A stretch of 38,821 nt of DNA, from NCBI GenBank assembly GCA_902806015.1, contig CADCUZ010000069.1, positions 1 through 38,821 on the forward strand, in the 5' to 3' direction. The DNA comes from an uncultured Rubrobacteraceae bacterium. GTDB taxonomy: Bacteria > Actinomycetota > Rubrobacteria > Rubrobacterales > Rubrobacteraceae. Numbering within the stretch: position 1 is the stretch's first letter; every line of letters starts with the position of its first letter. Below, one piece after another: positions 1 through 8,520 of this stretch. The position numbers and the translations under genes were made by a program. A model generated the notes under the pieces. It was not told where the DNA came from and searched no databases. It saw only the letters and a list, made by a program, of their open reading frames with translations.

Positions 1-169
1 AGAATTTGGTTCCCGAAGCGATGCCGAAGCGTGTCTCTAACGTATTCTGGATTTGGTTGCTCCGGTCGGCGTAGCCGGCCGCACTCTCATAGAGCACAAT
101 GCCCTGTTGGCAAATGGAGATTACACCTGAAAAAGCATGTTCGTCAATGGAGGTATTCAGCAAGTACAC
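1..169 (-). CDS. Beta-lactamase-family serine hydrolase, N-terminal part (runs off the window)
   Basis: Reading leftward from a GTG at 169-167, the frame stays open for 56 codons to the window edge. It gives a typical start of the serine beta-lactamase/penicillin-binding-like hydrolase family (Pfam Beta-lactamase): residues around FSGVIS, then GYADRSN, then TRFGIASGTKF. The last piece holds the SxxK motif (S-G-T-K) that carries the nucleophilic serine and the general-base lysine in this family. The family hydrolyses beta-lactams, esters or D-amino-acid peptides, and the substrate cannot be told from this fragment. A TTG two codons inside (163-161) is an alternative start. No good ribosome binding site is visible, and the frame is open further upstream, so the exact start is uncertain. 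It is divergent from the MFS gene at 350. The remaining two thirds or more lie outside the window. Confidence 0.72.
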   Translation of the reverse strand, partial: MYLLNTSIDEHAFSGVISICQQGIVLYESAAGYADRSNQIQNTLETRFGIASGTKF

Positions 170-303
170 GTTAGAGCTAAGCCCAGCCCTATTACACTGA
201 AGTGCGCTGCGAGCCTTGCGAAAAGATTCGCGGTACTCTCAACGTGCTTCCGGGATGCGTCTGGTGCGCTGGGTGACGCGCTCGGGCGATCGTCCCGACT
301 CGC

Positions 304-309
304 TATACT
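304..309 (+). promoter_or_regulatory. -10 box upstream of the MFS gene
   Basis: TATACT at 304-309 lies 40 bases before the ATG at 350. No convincing -35 box is seen at the right spacing. The interval 170-303 between the two divergent genes shows no other gene or RNA that I can support. Confidence 0.4.
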
Positions 310-349
310 CCCGGCGTGTCTCAGAAAAGGCCATAGGGAGGGCCACAGG

Positions 350-1585
350 ATGCCGAGGGGCGGTCTCGGGCCGGAGTACCGAAAGCTGTGGACGGCGAGC
401 ACGCTATCGAACCTAGGCGACGGGGTCACGATGGTCGCCGGGCCGCTGCTCGCCGCTTCTTTGACCCGCGACCCCGTGCTGGTGGCGGGCCTTGCCTTCT
501 CCCAGCGGCTGCCATGGCTGCTCTTCTCGCTGGTAAGCGGCGCGCTGGTCGACAGGCTCGACCGGCGGCGGGTTATGTGGGCCGTGGACGCATTCCGCAC
601 GGTGGTGCTCGGCTTCCTCGGCCTCGCCGTGCTGGGCGACTTCGTCAGCATCCCGCTGCTCTACGTAGTCTTCTTCTTCATGGGCACGGCGGAGACCCTG
701 TTCGACACGGCCTCGGTGTCCATCCTGCCCGCCGTGGTGCCCCGCGGGAGCCTGGAGAAGGCGAACGGGCGGCTCTTAGGAGCCCAGATCGTCTCCAGCG
801 AGTTCGCCGCCCCGCCGCTGGGCGGTTTCCTCTTCGCCGTGGCGGCCTCCGTTCCGTTCTTCCTGGATGCCGGGTCGTTCGCCGCCGCCGCGGCGCTCGT
901 GCTGTTCATGCGCGGCAAGTTTCGGGTCGAACGCCCAGAAGGGAAGCCGCCAACCACGCTGCGGGCGGAGATCTCGGAGGGGCTCCGGTGGCTGTGGGGC
1001 CACCGGCTGTTGCGCACCCTGGCGGTCTCGCTAGGGATCATGAACCTGACGATGACCGCCACGATCTCGATCTTCGTGCTCTTCGCCCAGGAGCGACTGG
1101 GCTTGGGCTCGGTCGGTTACGGCGTGCTGCTCACCTCCGTGGCCGTCGGTGGGGTCGCGGGAAGCCTTACGGCGGAACGCCTCACCGGGCGGCTCGGCGC
1201 GGGCACGACCATGCGGCTAGGACTCCTGATCGAAGCCGCGAGCACCGGCGTGATCGCCCTCTCGCGTGAGCCGCTCGTGGTTGGCTTCATGCTCGCCCTC
1301 TTCGGCTTCCACGCCATCGTCTGGAACGTCGTCACGATCTCGTTGCGCCAGCAGATCATCCCGGAGCGTTTGCTCGGGCGCGTGAACAGCGCCTACCGGC
1401 TGCTCGGGCTCGGCGGCATGTCCGTGGGAGCCCTCCTAGGCGGCCTGCTTGCCCGCAGCTTCGGTCTCACCGCGCCGTTCTGGTTCGCTTCGCTTTCGGT
1501 GGCGGTATTGGGGATTGTCGTCTGGCCCGCCCTCAACAACGGAACCATAGACGCAGCCCGCGAGAGCTTCTCGCCCGAACAGTAG
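350..1585 (+). CDS. MFS transporter (EntS-like / MFS_3 type)
   Basis: A 411-residue integral membrane protein of the major facilitator superfamily, probably a proton-coupled exporter in the cytoplasmic membrane. The ATG at 350 is chosen because a purine-rich ribosome binding site (GGGAGG, about 336-341) precedes it and because YRKLWTASTLSNLGDG is the usual N-terminus of this subgroup. A longer frame from 137 would add 71 non-conserved residues. Around residues 65-80 the loop-2/3 motif G-x-x-x-D-R-x-x-R-R appears as GALVDRLDRRRVM, the MFS signature. About 11-12 hydrophobic segments follow, with a central polar loop near residues 185-205 (GKFRVERPEGKP). Substrate is unknown; relatives include siderophore and drug exporters. 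It appears to be a single-gene unit between a divergent hydrolase gene and the peptide transporter leader. Confidence 0.85.
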   Translation: MPRGGLGPEYRKLWTASTLSNLGDGVTMVAGPLLAASLTRDPVLVAGLAFSQRLPWLLFSLVSGALVDRLDRRRVMWAVDAFRTVVLGFLGLAVLGDFVSIPLLYVVFFFMGTAETLFDTASVSILPAVVPRGSLEKANGRLLGAQIVSSEFAAPPLGGFLFAVAASVPFFLDAGSFAAAAALVLFMRGKFRVERPEGKPPTTLRAEISEGLRWLWGHRLLRTLAVSLGIMNLTMTATISIFVLFAQERLGLGSVGYGVLLTSVAVGGVAGSLTAERLTGRLGAGTTMRLGLLIEAASTGVIALSREPLVVGFMLALFGFHAIVWNVVTISLRQQIIPERLLGRVNSAYRLLGLGGMSVGALLGGLLARSFGLTAPFWFASLSVAVLGIVVWPALNNGTIDAARESFSPEQ

Positions 1586-1856
1586 CCGCTACTCAAGGAT
1601 ACGGAGTTTGTCATAGAGGCCCCGCACACCCATACAAAGAGCACGCCCTCGCGGCGAGAGCTTCGCCCTCCATAAGCCCGACAAGCTCAAGGGGGCCAGA
1701 AATAGAGGTAGACTAGCATCTCCATCCGCAAGCGACTCCCCGCCCCTGCCTCCACTCCGGTTTGCTCACTTGGCTCCGCCGGCGCCAAGCCAAGCTCGTC
1801 GACCTGACAAAACAGAGCGGGTTACGCCTTTGGGGCAGGATCTACGCGCAATAAAT

Positions 1857-1886
1857 TTGACCAGTGTTGCAACGTTAGTGTAAAGT
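1857..1886 (+). promoter_or_regulatory. Candidate promoter of the peptide-transporter leader
   Basis: TTGACC (1857-1862), 18 bases, then TAAAGT (1881-1886) preceded by TG. An 8-base perfect palindrome, GTTGCAAC, sits in the spacer at 1866-1873 and could be an operator half or chance. The stretch 1586-1856 before it holds no gene that I can support; it has a small hairpin made of CTTGGC and GCCAAG near 1770-1795. Confidence 0.45.
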
Positions 1887-1904
1887 CCAGAGGGGTTGCG
1901 GAAA

Positions 1905-2006
1905 ATGCACGGTTCGGAACGGCGAATCCGTAGACGGGGTAACGAAGGGCCGCCTGTAGGATGCGGATTAGGAAATGAGGCCAAGGATGCACCACCTTTA
2001 CCTTAA
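1905..2006 (+). CDS. 33-residue leader ORF ahead of the peptide ABC operon
   Basis: ATG at 1905 is preceded by AGAGGGG (1889-1895), a fair ribosome binding site 9 bases upstream, and by the promoter at 1857-1886. The peptide is basic and glycine-rich: it starts MHGSERRIRRRGNEG and ends KDAPPLP. The stop codon TAA (2004-2006) falls in the loop of the terminator hairpin at 1989-2027, so the last codons are part of the hairpin's left arm. I do not recognise the peptide. The arrangement is that of a leader peptide in an attenuator, or of a small independent transcript. It could also be a chance ORF. Confidence 0.33.
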   Translation: MHGSERRIRRRGNEGPPVGCGLGNEAKDAPPLP

Positions 2007-2027
2007 TGGTGGTAAGGTGGCGCTTTT
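1989..2027 (+). terminator. Intrinsic-terminator-like hairpin in the dpp leader
   Basis: The arms CCACCTTTACC (1992-2002) and GGTAAGGTGG (2011-2020) pair over 10 base pairs with one bulged T. Two further outer G-C pairs are possible, and TTTT follows at 2024-2027. The hairpin sits 220 bases before the first operon gene, inside the same leader as the small ORF, so it may be conditional. Confidence 0.5.
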
Positions 2028-2057
2028 GTTGGTCGGATACCAGCGATGCTTCAACGA

Positions 2058-2111
2058 CTCCTGCGGAAGGAGCGACCCCGATACCGAAGTGAACGCTCGG
2101 CTGCTACGGGG
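2058..2111 (+). other. Nested stem-loops in the dpp leader (possible structured RNA)
   Basis: A hairpin CTCCT/AGGAG (2058-2062 with 2068-2072, loop GCGGA) is followed at once by an outer stem CCCCG/CGGGG (2076-2080 with 2107-2111). That stem encloses an inner stem CCGA/TCGG (2084-2087 with 2097-2100). The region is non-coding, between the terminator-like hairpin and the first operon gene. I could not match it to a riboswitch class with confidence. Confidence 0.3.
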
Positions 2112-2244
2112 ATCTTCTGGAGTGTTCGGAGCGCGACCTCACCCGGGCGGATGAACCGTTGAGGCGAGAACCGAACTGAGGCGACCGAACGCGCGAACCG
2201 GGGCCGAGAGCCGACTTTGGAAGATCGAGGGAAGGGGAGGGTTT

Positions 2245-3876
2245 GTGACCCACACAGACGGAATAAGGCTAACGGATCAAAGAGCAGTCCGGATGACCCG
2301 CCGGGGTTTCTTGAGGGTCGGCGGGGCTGGGCTCGCGGGCGCAGCCCTTTTAGGCGTTGCTGGCTGCGGCGGCGGTGGCGGGCAGCAGGGCGGTAACGGC
2401 GGCGGCAAGAACCTGGTGGTCGCGCTAGACCAAGAGCCGGCCATCCTGAACCAGTTCATCGTCGGCGGGGACTTGGCGGCGACCAACAACATCGCGATCG
2501 CCATCGTCCAGTCCCCGTTGCAGATCATGCCGGACCTTTCCCTCAAACCGCTGCTCACCGACGGGATGCCCGAAGTCCTACAGGACGACCCGACGGTGAT
2601 CGAGTACAAGCTCAAGGACGGCCTCGTCTGGTCGGACGGGAAGCCGCTGACCAGCGCGGACGCGAAGTGGACCTACGAGCAGCAGGTGAAGAAGGGGAAC
2701 CAGATCCTCACTCGCTTCGGCTGGGAGAAGATCGAAAAGTTCGAAACCCCCGACGAGCGGACGGTCAGGATCACCTTCTCTGAGGCCTTCGCTCCCTGGG
2801 TGGTGCTGCTCGCGGGGTCGGCCACCCCGATCCTGCCGAGGCATGTCTACGAGGGAAAGGACTTCAACAAGGCCATGAACGACGAGCTCGTGGGCAGTGG
2901 TCCGTTCAAGCTCCGGGAGTGGAAGAAGGGCCAGAGCGTCACCATCGAGCGAAACGACAACTACTGGGGCGAGAAGCCGCCGCTTGAGCAGATTACCTAC
3001 CGCTTCATCCCGGATACGAACTCGCTTGTAACGGCCTTGCAGTCGGGGGAGGTGCAGTTTATCAACCCGCCACCGGACGTCGGCCTACTTGAGCGCCTGG
3101 AGGGCATAGACGGAGCCAAGGTCGAGTACAAGGCCGGCACGGTCTACGAGCACATAACTTTCAACGTGGAGAAGGTGGACAACCTGAAGATGCGCCAGGC
3201 CATAGCCTACGGCATCAACCGCGAGCAGGCGGTGAATCAGATTCTCAAGGGCCAGGTGTCCCCCCTGAACAGCTTCCTGGTGCCGGAGCAGAAGCCCTAC
3301 GCCACCCCGGCCTGGGAAAAATACACCCAGGACCAAGACAGGGCCCGCCAACTGGTCGAGGAGGCAAAGTCCGAGGGGGCCTCGACGACGATCTCCTTCT
3401 CGACCACCTCGGACGCCCGGCTGCGCGAGACGCTGCAGGAGGTGATCCGTCAGCAGCTCAGGGAGGTCGGGATAACCGTCGAGATAAACAACTCCTCGGC
3501 CGACGTCTTTTTCGGCGAGCGGACGCCCGCGGGGGAATTCGAGATGGGCGAGTGGGCCTGGCTGGCCGCACCGGACCCGTCGAGCACGACGCTGTTCGCG
3601 AGTGATCAGATCCCTCCTAATGGGCAAAACTACGCCCGGTACGACAACGCGCGGGTCACCGATCTGCTGAAGCAATCTGACAAGGCACTGGACGAGGGTG
3701 AGCGGGCGGATCTTCTCAGGCAGGCCCAGGAGCTGATAGCCGAGGACCTCCCGATGATCCCCATGTACCAGAGGCCAGAGTACTACGCTTGGTCCGACGG
3801 GCTCACCGGGCCGGACGTCAACCCCACCATCGTCGGCCCGTTCTGGAACGTGGGAGAGTGGTCGCTCTCCGGCTAG
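2245..3876 (+). CDS. Peptide ABC transporter substrate-binding lipoprotein (family 5)
   Basis: A 543-residue extracytoplasmic solute-binding protein (SBP_bac_5), which delivers oligopeptides or dipeptides to the permeases encoded just downstream. GTG at 2245 is supported by a strong GGGGAGGG ribosome binding site 5 bases upstream. Residues 17-45 form a signal with a twin-arginine motif (T-R-R-G-F-L) and a hydrophobic stretch ending in a lipobox, G-V-A-G-C. The mature protein should therefore be exported folded by Tat and lipid-anchored at that cysteine. A glycine-rich linker follows. The core shows the family's typical features: YKLKDGLVWSDGKPLT near residue 125, VGSGPFKLREWKKG near 220, and a MIPMYQRPEYYAW stretch near the C-terminus. 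It is first gene of an operon with both permeases and both ATPases. Tat-exported family-5 proteins are common in actinobacteria. The peptide specificity is not visible. Confidence 0.9.
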   Translation: MTHTDGIRLTDQRAVRMTRRGFLRVGGAGLAGAALLGVAGCGGGGGQQGGNGGGKNLVVALDQEPAILNQFIVGGDLAATNNIAIAIVQSPLQIMPDLSLKPLLTDGMPEVLQDDPTVIEYKLKDGLVWSDGKPLTSADAKWTYEQQVKKGNQILTRFGWEKIEKFETPDERTVRITFSEAFAPWVVLLAGSATPILPRHVYEGKDFNKAMNDELVGSGPFKLREWKKGQSVTIERNDNYWGEKPPLEQITYRFIPDTNSLVTALQSGEVQFINPPPDVGLLERLEGIDGAKVEYKAGTVYEHITFNVEKVDNLKMRQAIAYGINREQAVNQILKGQVSPLNSFLVPEQKPYATPAWEKYTQDQDRARQLVEEAKSEGASTTISFSTTSDARLRETLQEVIRQQLREVGITVEINNSSADVFFGERTPAGEFEMGEWAWLAAPDPSSTTLFASDQIPPNGQNYARYDNARVTDLLKQSDKALDEGERADLLRQAQELIAEDLPMIPMYQRPEYYAWSDGLTGPDVNPTIVGPFWNVGEWSLSG

Positions 3877-3938
3877 AGCGGGATGATTGAGAAGGAGGGC
3901 CTCGTGTCTAGTTTGGGATACCGAGAGGCGGTCGGGGC

Positions 3939-4904
3939 TTGTTAGCCTATACTGTCAGAAAGTTCTTCTTCAGCGTGGTGGTGCTCCTCTTCGCGAGCGT
4001 TACGATTTTTGTCCTCGTGAACCTCGGTCCAGATCCCCTCACGGAGCTTAAGAACAACCCCCGCATCTCGCAGGCCGACGTCCAGCGGATAACCCGAATC
4101 TACGGTCTTGACGAGTCGCTGCCCGAACGCTACCTGATTTGGGCCGGCGGCCTCCTGCGGGGCGACCTGGGTTATAGCGTCAAGCTGCAGAGCCCAGTCA
4201 GCGAGCTCATCGTCCCCCGGGTGTGGCCCACAGCGTTGCTGATGGGCTCCTCCCTGATCTTCACCGTCTTGATAGCCATACCTTTCGGCGTCTACTCGGC
4301 TATCAAGAAGTACGGCGCGCTGGACAACGTGGGGACCTTCCTCTCGTTCGTCGGCTACAGTATGCCGAGCTTCTGGCTCGGGCTCATACTGCAGCTCGTC
4401 CTCGGCGTCTACCTGACGAGCTGGGCGGGGGTGCGCATCTTCTACACCTCCGGCATGAGCGGTCCGGAGGGCGGGGGGTTAGTTGACCTGCTGCAGCACC
4501 TCACCCTACCAGTCTTGACGCTCTCCGCCATAAGCATCGCCTCCTACAGCCGTTTCCAGAGGGGCGCGATGCTCGACGTGCTCTCCTCGGATTACCTGCG
4601 CACCGCCAGAGCCAAGGGTTTGAGCCGGCGGCGGGTGTACCTCAAGCACGCCCTGCGCAACGCGCTCGTGCCGGTCGTCACAGTGATTGCCCTCGACATG
4701 GGCGTGCTCTTTGGTGGGGCGGTGATCACGGAGACCGTCTTCGCCTGGCCGGGGCTCGGGTTTCTCCTGGCCGATTCACTCTACAAGGGCGACTACAACG
4801 TGGCGCAGGGGCTGCTGATGATAAGCGCGGCGCTCATCGTGTTCTTCAACTACGTGGCGGACGTAGCCTACGCCGTGGTGGACCCGCGCATCGGCTACGA
4901 GTAG
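3939..4904 (+). CDS. dppB: Peptide ABC transporter permease (DppB/OppB type)
   Basis: A 321-residue inner-membrane permease with about six transmembrane helices. The family motif at the N-terminus (LAYTVRKFFFSVVVLLF) supports the TTG start at 3939. The large periplasmic loop follows, including YGLDESLPERYLIWAGGLL near residues 50-70. The EAA loop that contacts the ATPases is at about 215-235 (YLRTARAKGLSRRRVYLKH). WPGLGFLLADSL is the usual end of the last loop. The gene follows the binding protein after 62 bases and is followed 15 bases later by the second permease gene, so co-transcription is likely. The dpp/opp name is by similarity only. Confidence 0.88.
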   Translation: MLAYTVRKFFFSVVVLLFASVTIFVLVNLGPDPLTELKNNPRISQADVQRITRIYGLDESLPERYLIWAGGLLRGDLGYSVKLQSPVSELIVPRVWPTALLMGSSLIFTVLIAIPFGVYSAIKKYGALDNVGTFLSFVGYSMPSFWLGLILQLVLGVYLTSWAGVRIFYTSGMSGPEGGGLVDLLQHLTLPVLTLSAISIASYSRFQRGAMLDVLSSDYLRTARAKGLSRRRVYLKHALRNALVPVVTVIALDMGVLFGGAVITETVFAWPGLGFLLADSLYKGDYNVAQGLLMISAALIVFFNYVADVAYAVVDPRIGYE

Positions 4905-4919
4905 GAAGGGGGCGCAGCT

Positions 4920-5855
4920 TTGGTGGAGCAAAGGGATAAGGACCCCGGGCTCGAGGGCGGCGGAGCGGTCCGGGCACCGGAGCCCGCGGGCGACGAGCAC
5001 GGCAAGGTTCGAGCACGCACCCAGCGCGAGATCATCTGGCGGCGCTTCCGGCGCCACCACCTGGCGATGGCTAGCGCCGTGTTCCTCATGCTTGTCTACG
5101 CGGTGGCGTTCGCGACACCCTGGTTGGCCCCCTACGGGTATGACGAGATAAATTATAGGGCCCTCAACCAGACGCCAAGCTTGACGCACCCCATGGGGAC
5201 CGACCGCCTGGGCCGCGACGAAATGACGCGCGTGCTCTACGGCGGCCGCGTATCCCTCACGGTCGGCCTGAGCGTGGGCGTCTTCTCGACCCTCATCGGG
5301 GCGGTCGTGGGCGTGTTCTCCGGGTACTATGGGAGGCTCGTCGACACTAGCCTTATGAGCTTCACGGACTTCATGCTGACCCTGCCGTTCATCCCGCTCA
5401 TACTCGTGATGGGCAGCATCTTCAACTTCACCCCGACCACCATTACGCTCGCTCTGGTGATACTGCTCTGGATGAACATGGCCCGGTTGGTGCGCGGAGA
5501 GGTGCTCTCGGTCCGCGAACAGGAGTATGTGCTGGCGGCCAAGGCGGTCGGGGCGTCCGATCCCAAGATCATGCTCCGACACATCCTGCCGAACGTGGTC
5601 GGGGTGATGGTGGTCCAGGCGACGCTGACCGTCGCGCTGGCGATACTCCTGGAGAGCGCCGTTTCCTACCTCGGCTTCGGCATCCAGCCGCCGACGCCCT
5701 CCTGGGGCAACTTGCTCACGGACGCCCGCGCCACGATGACCCAACAGCCGTGGCTCACGTGGTTCCCCGGCATGATGATCGTGATCACCGCGCTGTGCGT
5801 CAACTTCGTGGGCGACGGGCTGAGGGACGCCCTCGACCCGAAGGCCGTGGAGTAG
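4920..5855 (+). CDS. dppC: Peptide ABC transporter permease (DppC/OppC type)
   Basis: A 311-residue permease that pairs with the preceding gene product. TTG at 4920 is preceded by GAAGGGGG; a GTG directly follows and could equally serve. The first 45 residues are polar and acidic, a cytoplasmic tail longer than usual. Next come the OppC_N-type first helix and the family motif HPMGTDRLGRDEMTRVLYGG (about residues 90-110). The EAA loop is at about 200-220 (EYVLAAKAVGASDPKIMLRH), followed by SYLGFGIQPPTPSWGNLL. Five to six membrane helices are visible. Only three bases after its stop begins the IS630-like remnant that separates it from the ATPase genes. Confidence 0.88.
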   Translation: MVEQRDKDPGLEGGGAVRAPEPAGDEHGKVRARTQREIIWRRFRRHHLAMASAVFLMLVYAVAFATPWLAPYGYDEINYRALNQTPSLTHPMGTDRLGRDEMTRVLYGGRVSLTVGLSVGVFSTLIGAVVGVFSGYYGRLVDTSLMSFTDFMLTLPFIPLILVMGSIFNFTPTTITLALVILLWMNMARLVRGEVLSVREQEYVLAAKAVGASDPKIMLRHILPNVVGVMVVQATLTVALAILLESAVSYLGFGIQPPTPSWGNLLTDARATMTQQPWLTWFPGMMIVITALCVNFVGDGLRDALDPKAVE

Positions 5856-5858
5856 GGG

Positions 5859-6449
5859 GTGGCCAGGCGCCTCCAATATGGGCCGTCTGATCGACAACGC
5901 CCGACCGCTTCAGGGCCCGGACCACGCGGGCGGGGACCCCGCCGGGGCGAAGGAGACAGTCCGGCATCTGCGCCGACGGAGAGCGCGAGGCCATACGCAG
6001 TCGAGCTGAGCGACGGGCAACGGGAGCGTCTGTTCGATCTGATCGGTGAAGGAGGCCACCGCGATCGCGGCAGGCTCCAACGGGCGCGCATGCTGCTGCT
6101 CGCTGAGGAGGGGCACGGGGACATGGCGGTGGCCAAAGCCCTCGGCGTAGATCGGAGCACGGTCTGGCGGGTGCGCAAGCGCTTCGCGCAAGGGGGATGC
6201 GATGCGGGGCTCGCGGATAACTCAACACGCGGAGGCCCCAGGAAGTTCGACGAGGACCGGAGGGATCGGATAGTCGAGCTAGCGCGATCGGACCCTCCAG
6301 AGGGCTTCGAGAGCTGGACTTTGCAACTTCTGGCCGAGAGGCTGGTCGAGCAGGGGGTAGTCGACGCCATAAGCCTCGCTACCGTAAGGTCGATTCTCAT
6401 GGACGACGCTCGAAGACGCGGAGGTAGAGTGTGGCGATGCTGGAGGTGA
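5859..6449 (+). pseudogene. IS630-family transposase remnant (N-terminal DNA-binding part only)
   Basis: The frame from GTG 5859 encodes 196 residues. From about residue 47 (YAVELSDGQRERLFDLIGEG) they match the N-terminal half of IS630/Tc1-type transposases. There is a helix-turn-helix (AVAKALGVDRSTVWRVRKRF, about residues 88-107) and then the second DNA-binding region (SDPPEGFESWTLQLLAERLV). The match stops after TVRSIL near 6395, and the DDE catalytic domain is absent. The first 45 residues are low-complexity and probably not original coding sequence; a GGCGGGG/CCCCGCC palindrome lies there (5929-5943). The remnant sits between dppC and dppD, and its tail contains the ribosome binding site of dppD. 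It may be translated as a small DNA-binding protein, but the simplest view is a truncated insertion sequence. Confidence 0.8.
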
Positions 6450-7450
6450 ACAACCTCAAGACCCACTTCAAGACCCAGGACGGGATCGTCAAGGCGGTCG
6501 ATGGGGTCTCGTACTCCCTGGAGCCTGGAGAGACGCTTGGGATAGTTGGCGAGTCCGGTAGCGGCAAGAGCGTGACGGCGCTCTCGGTCATGCAGCTTAA
6601 CCCGAAGCCCCCGGCCTTCTACCCGGAGGGCGAGATCCTCTTCGAGGGTCAGAACCTCCTCGAAGCGCCGGAGAAGAGGATGCAACAAATTCGGGGCAAC
6701 GACATCGCCATGATCTTCCAGGACCCCATGACGAGCCTAAACCCCGTCTTCACCGTCGGGAACCAGATCCGCGAAGCCATCCGCATCCACCAGGACGTCT
6801 CCAAAACCGAGGCGACTCAGAAGACCGTGCAGGTTCTCAAAGACGTCGGCATCGCCAACCCCGAGCGGCGCGCCAAAGAATACCCCCACCAATTCTCCGG
6901 CGGGATGCGCCAGCGCGCCATGATCGCGATGGCCCTCTCTTGCAACCCGCAGGTCCTTATAGCCGACGAGCCGACGACGGCGCTGGACGTGACCATCCAG
7001 GCCCAGATCCTCGAGCTCATGGTCGACCTGCAGGAGAAGTACGGGACTGCCATCGTCATGATCACGCACGACCTGGGCGTCGTCTCCCAGCTCGCCGACA
7101 AGGTGATGGTGATGTACGCCGGCCGCGCCGTCGAGCAGGCCACCACCGACGACGTCTTCTACGATCCCCTGATGCCGTACTCGTGGAGCCTGCTCCGTTC
7201 CTTGCCGCGCCTGGACACCGCGGGCGAAGTCAGGCTGCTGCCGATCAAGGGCACGCCGCCCAGCCTGATCTTCCTGCCGGACGGCTGCAACTTCCACCCC
7301 CGATGCCCGTTCGCGAAAGACGAGTGCCGCGAGGTGGACCCCGCCCTCGAGGAGAAGAAGCCGGGCCACGAGGCCGCGTGCATCCTCTCGGTGGAGGAGA
7401 TAGAGGCCAACAAGAGCCGCGTGGACCGGGAGCTGGGGGTCCGGACGTGA
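6431..7450 (+). CDS. dppD: Peptide ABC transporter ATP-binding protein (DppD/OppD type)
   Basis: A 339-residue ATPase that powers peptide import. Walker A is GESGSGKS (residues 40-47). The Q-loop region is [14 protein letters not shown]. The ABC signature is FSGGMRQR (about 155), Walker B is [11 protein letters not shown] (about 176), and the switch histidine lies in [11 protein letters not shown]. The C-terminal oligopeptide-transport domain has the cysteine pattern [12 protein letters not shown]...C seen in this subfamily, which often carries an iron-sulfur cluster. GTG at 6431 is favoured because GGAGG lies six bases upstream; the ATG at 6437 is the alternative. The stop overlaps the start of the next ATPase gene (GTGA), so translation is probably coupled. 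Confidence 0.9.
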   Translation: MAMLEVNNLKTHFKTQDGIVKAVDGVSYSLEPGETLGIVGESGSGKSVTALSVMQLNPKPPAFYPEGEILFEGQNLLEAPEKRMQQIRGNDIAMIFQDPMTSLNPVFTVGNQIREAIRIHQDVSKTEATQKTVQVLKDVGIANPERRAKEYPHQFSGGMRQRAMIAMALSCNPQVLIADEPTTALDVTIQAQILELMVDLQEKYGTAIVMITHDLGVVSQLADKVMVMYAGRAVEQATTDDVFYDPLMPYSWSLLRSLPRLDTAGEVRLLPIKGTPPSLIFLPDGCNFHPRCPFAKDECREVDPALEEKKPGHEAACILSVEEIEANKSRVDRELGVRT

Positions 7451-8520
7451 GCGAGGTGACCACGATCAATACGGACCGGAACGGGTACCCCGGCGAGAAC
7501 CTGCTGGAGACGAGGAACCTGAAGATGCACTTCCCGATAAAGGCGGGCGTCTTGAGGCGGACGGTCGGCCACGTCAAGGCGGTGGACGGGGTGGACCTCG
7601 CGATCCGCAAGGGCGAGACCCTCGGACTGGTCGGCGAGTCCGGCTGCGGCAAGAGCACGCTGGCACGCCTCATCCTCAGGCTGCTGGAGCCCACGGCGGG
7701 CGAGGTCCTCTTCGAGGGCGAGGACATCCTGCGCTACGATCGCAAGCAAATGCTCGGCGTCCGGCGGAACATGCAGATAGTCTTTCAGGACCCGTACGCG
7801 AGCCTGAACCCCCGCATGAGCGTCGGCAACATCGTCGCCGAGCCACTGAAGACGCACAACGTGAGCGGGGGCTCGGAGCGCAAGAAGCGGGTGCAGGAAC
7901 TCTTGGAGGTCGTCGGCCTCTCCCCCGAGCACTACAACCGCTACCCGCACGAGTTCTCCGGCGGGCAGCGCCAGAGGATCGGGGTGGCGAGGGCCATCGC
8001 GCTCAACCCGCGCCTCATCATCTGCGACGAGCCTGTCTCGGCGCTCGACGTCTCCATCCAGGCCCAGGTCGTGAACCTCTTGCAAGACCTGCAGAAAGAG
8101 TTCGACCTCACCTACGTCTTTATCGCCCACGATCTCTCGGTCGTGAAGCACATCTCCGACAGAGTCGCGGTGATGTACCTCGGCAAGATCGTTGAGGTCG
8201 CCGACCGCAAGGACCTCTACGACAGGCCCCGCCACCCGTACACGGCCTCCCTCCTCTCGGCCATCCCCGTCCCCGACCCCCGCAAGGAACGCGAGCGCCA
8301 GCGCGTCGTCCTCATCGGCGACGTGCCCTCCCCGGCCAACCCGCCGAGCGGCTGCCCCTTCCACACCCGCTGCCCCCGCGCCCAGGACTACTGCGTGGAG
8401 AACGTGCCGCCCCTGGAGCCCCAGGAGAGCGAGAACCACCGCGCGGCCTGCTTTTTCCCCGTAAAGGGGGGGCAGAAGATCGAAGAGCCCGCCACGAGCA
8501 CGCCGTACCGCGTCGATTAG
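7447..8520 (+). CDS. dppF: Peptide ABC transporter ATP-binding protein (DppF/OppF type)
   Basis: A 357-residue second ATPase, which heterodimerises with the preceding one on the DppBC permease. The GTG at 7447 overlaps the previous stop by four bases. The much longer frame that opens at 6940 is an antiparallel-type artefact inside dppD. Walker A is GESGCGKS (residues 63-70), the Q-loop is [14 protein letters not shown], the signature is [14 protein letters not shown], Walker B is [12 protein letters not shown], and the switch histidine lies in [11 protein letters not shown]. The oligopeptide-transporter C-terminal domain with [14 protein letters not shown] is present. It is the last gene of the operon; a perfect hairpin begins at its stop codon. 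Confidence 0.92.
   Translation: MSEVTTINTDRNGYPGENLLETRNLKMHFPIKAGVLRRTVGHVKAVDGVDLAIRKGETLGLVGESGCGKSTLARLILRLLEPTAGEVLFEGEDILRYDRKQMLGVRRNMQIVFQDPYASLNPRMSVGNIVAEPLKTHNVSGGSERKKRVQELLEVVGLSPEHYNRYPHEFSGGQRQRIGVARAIALNPRLIICDEPVSALDVSIQAQVVNLLQDLQKEFDLTYVFIAHDLSVVKHISDRVAVMYLGKIVEVADRKDLYDRPRHPYTASLLSAIPVPDPRKERERQRVVLIGDVPSPANPPSGCPFHTRCPRAQDYCVENVPPLEPQESENHRAACFFPVKGGQKIEEPATSTPYRVD

Noticed and set aside
2058..2140. Resemblance of GCGGAAGGAGCGA to the core of a glycine riboswitch
   Set aside because: The other conserved parts of that aptamer (the paired GGAGAG and CUCUCAGG segments) are missing or only vaguely similar, and the downstream genes are peptide transporters.
6940..7446. N-terminal extension of the second ATPase frame into dppD
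   Set aside because: The extra residues are an out-of-frame copy of dppD; the GTG at 7447 overlapping the dppD stop is the natural start.
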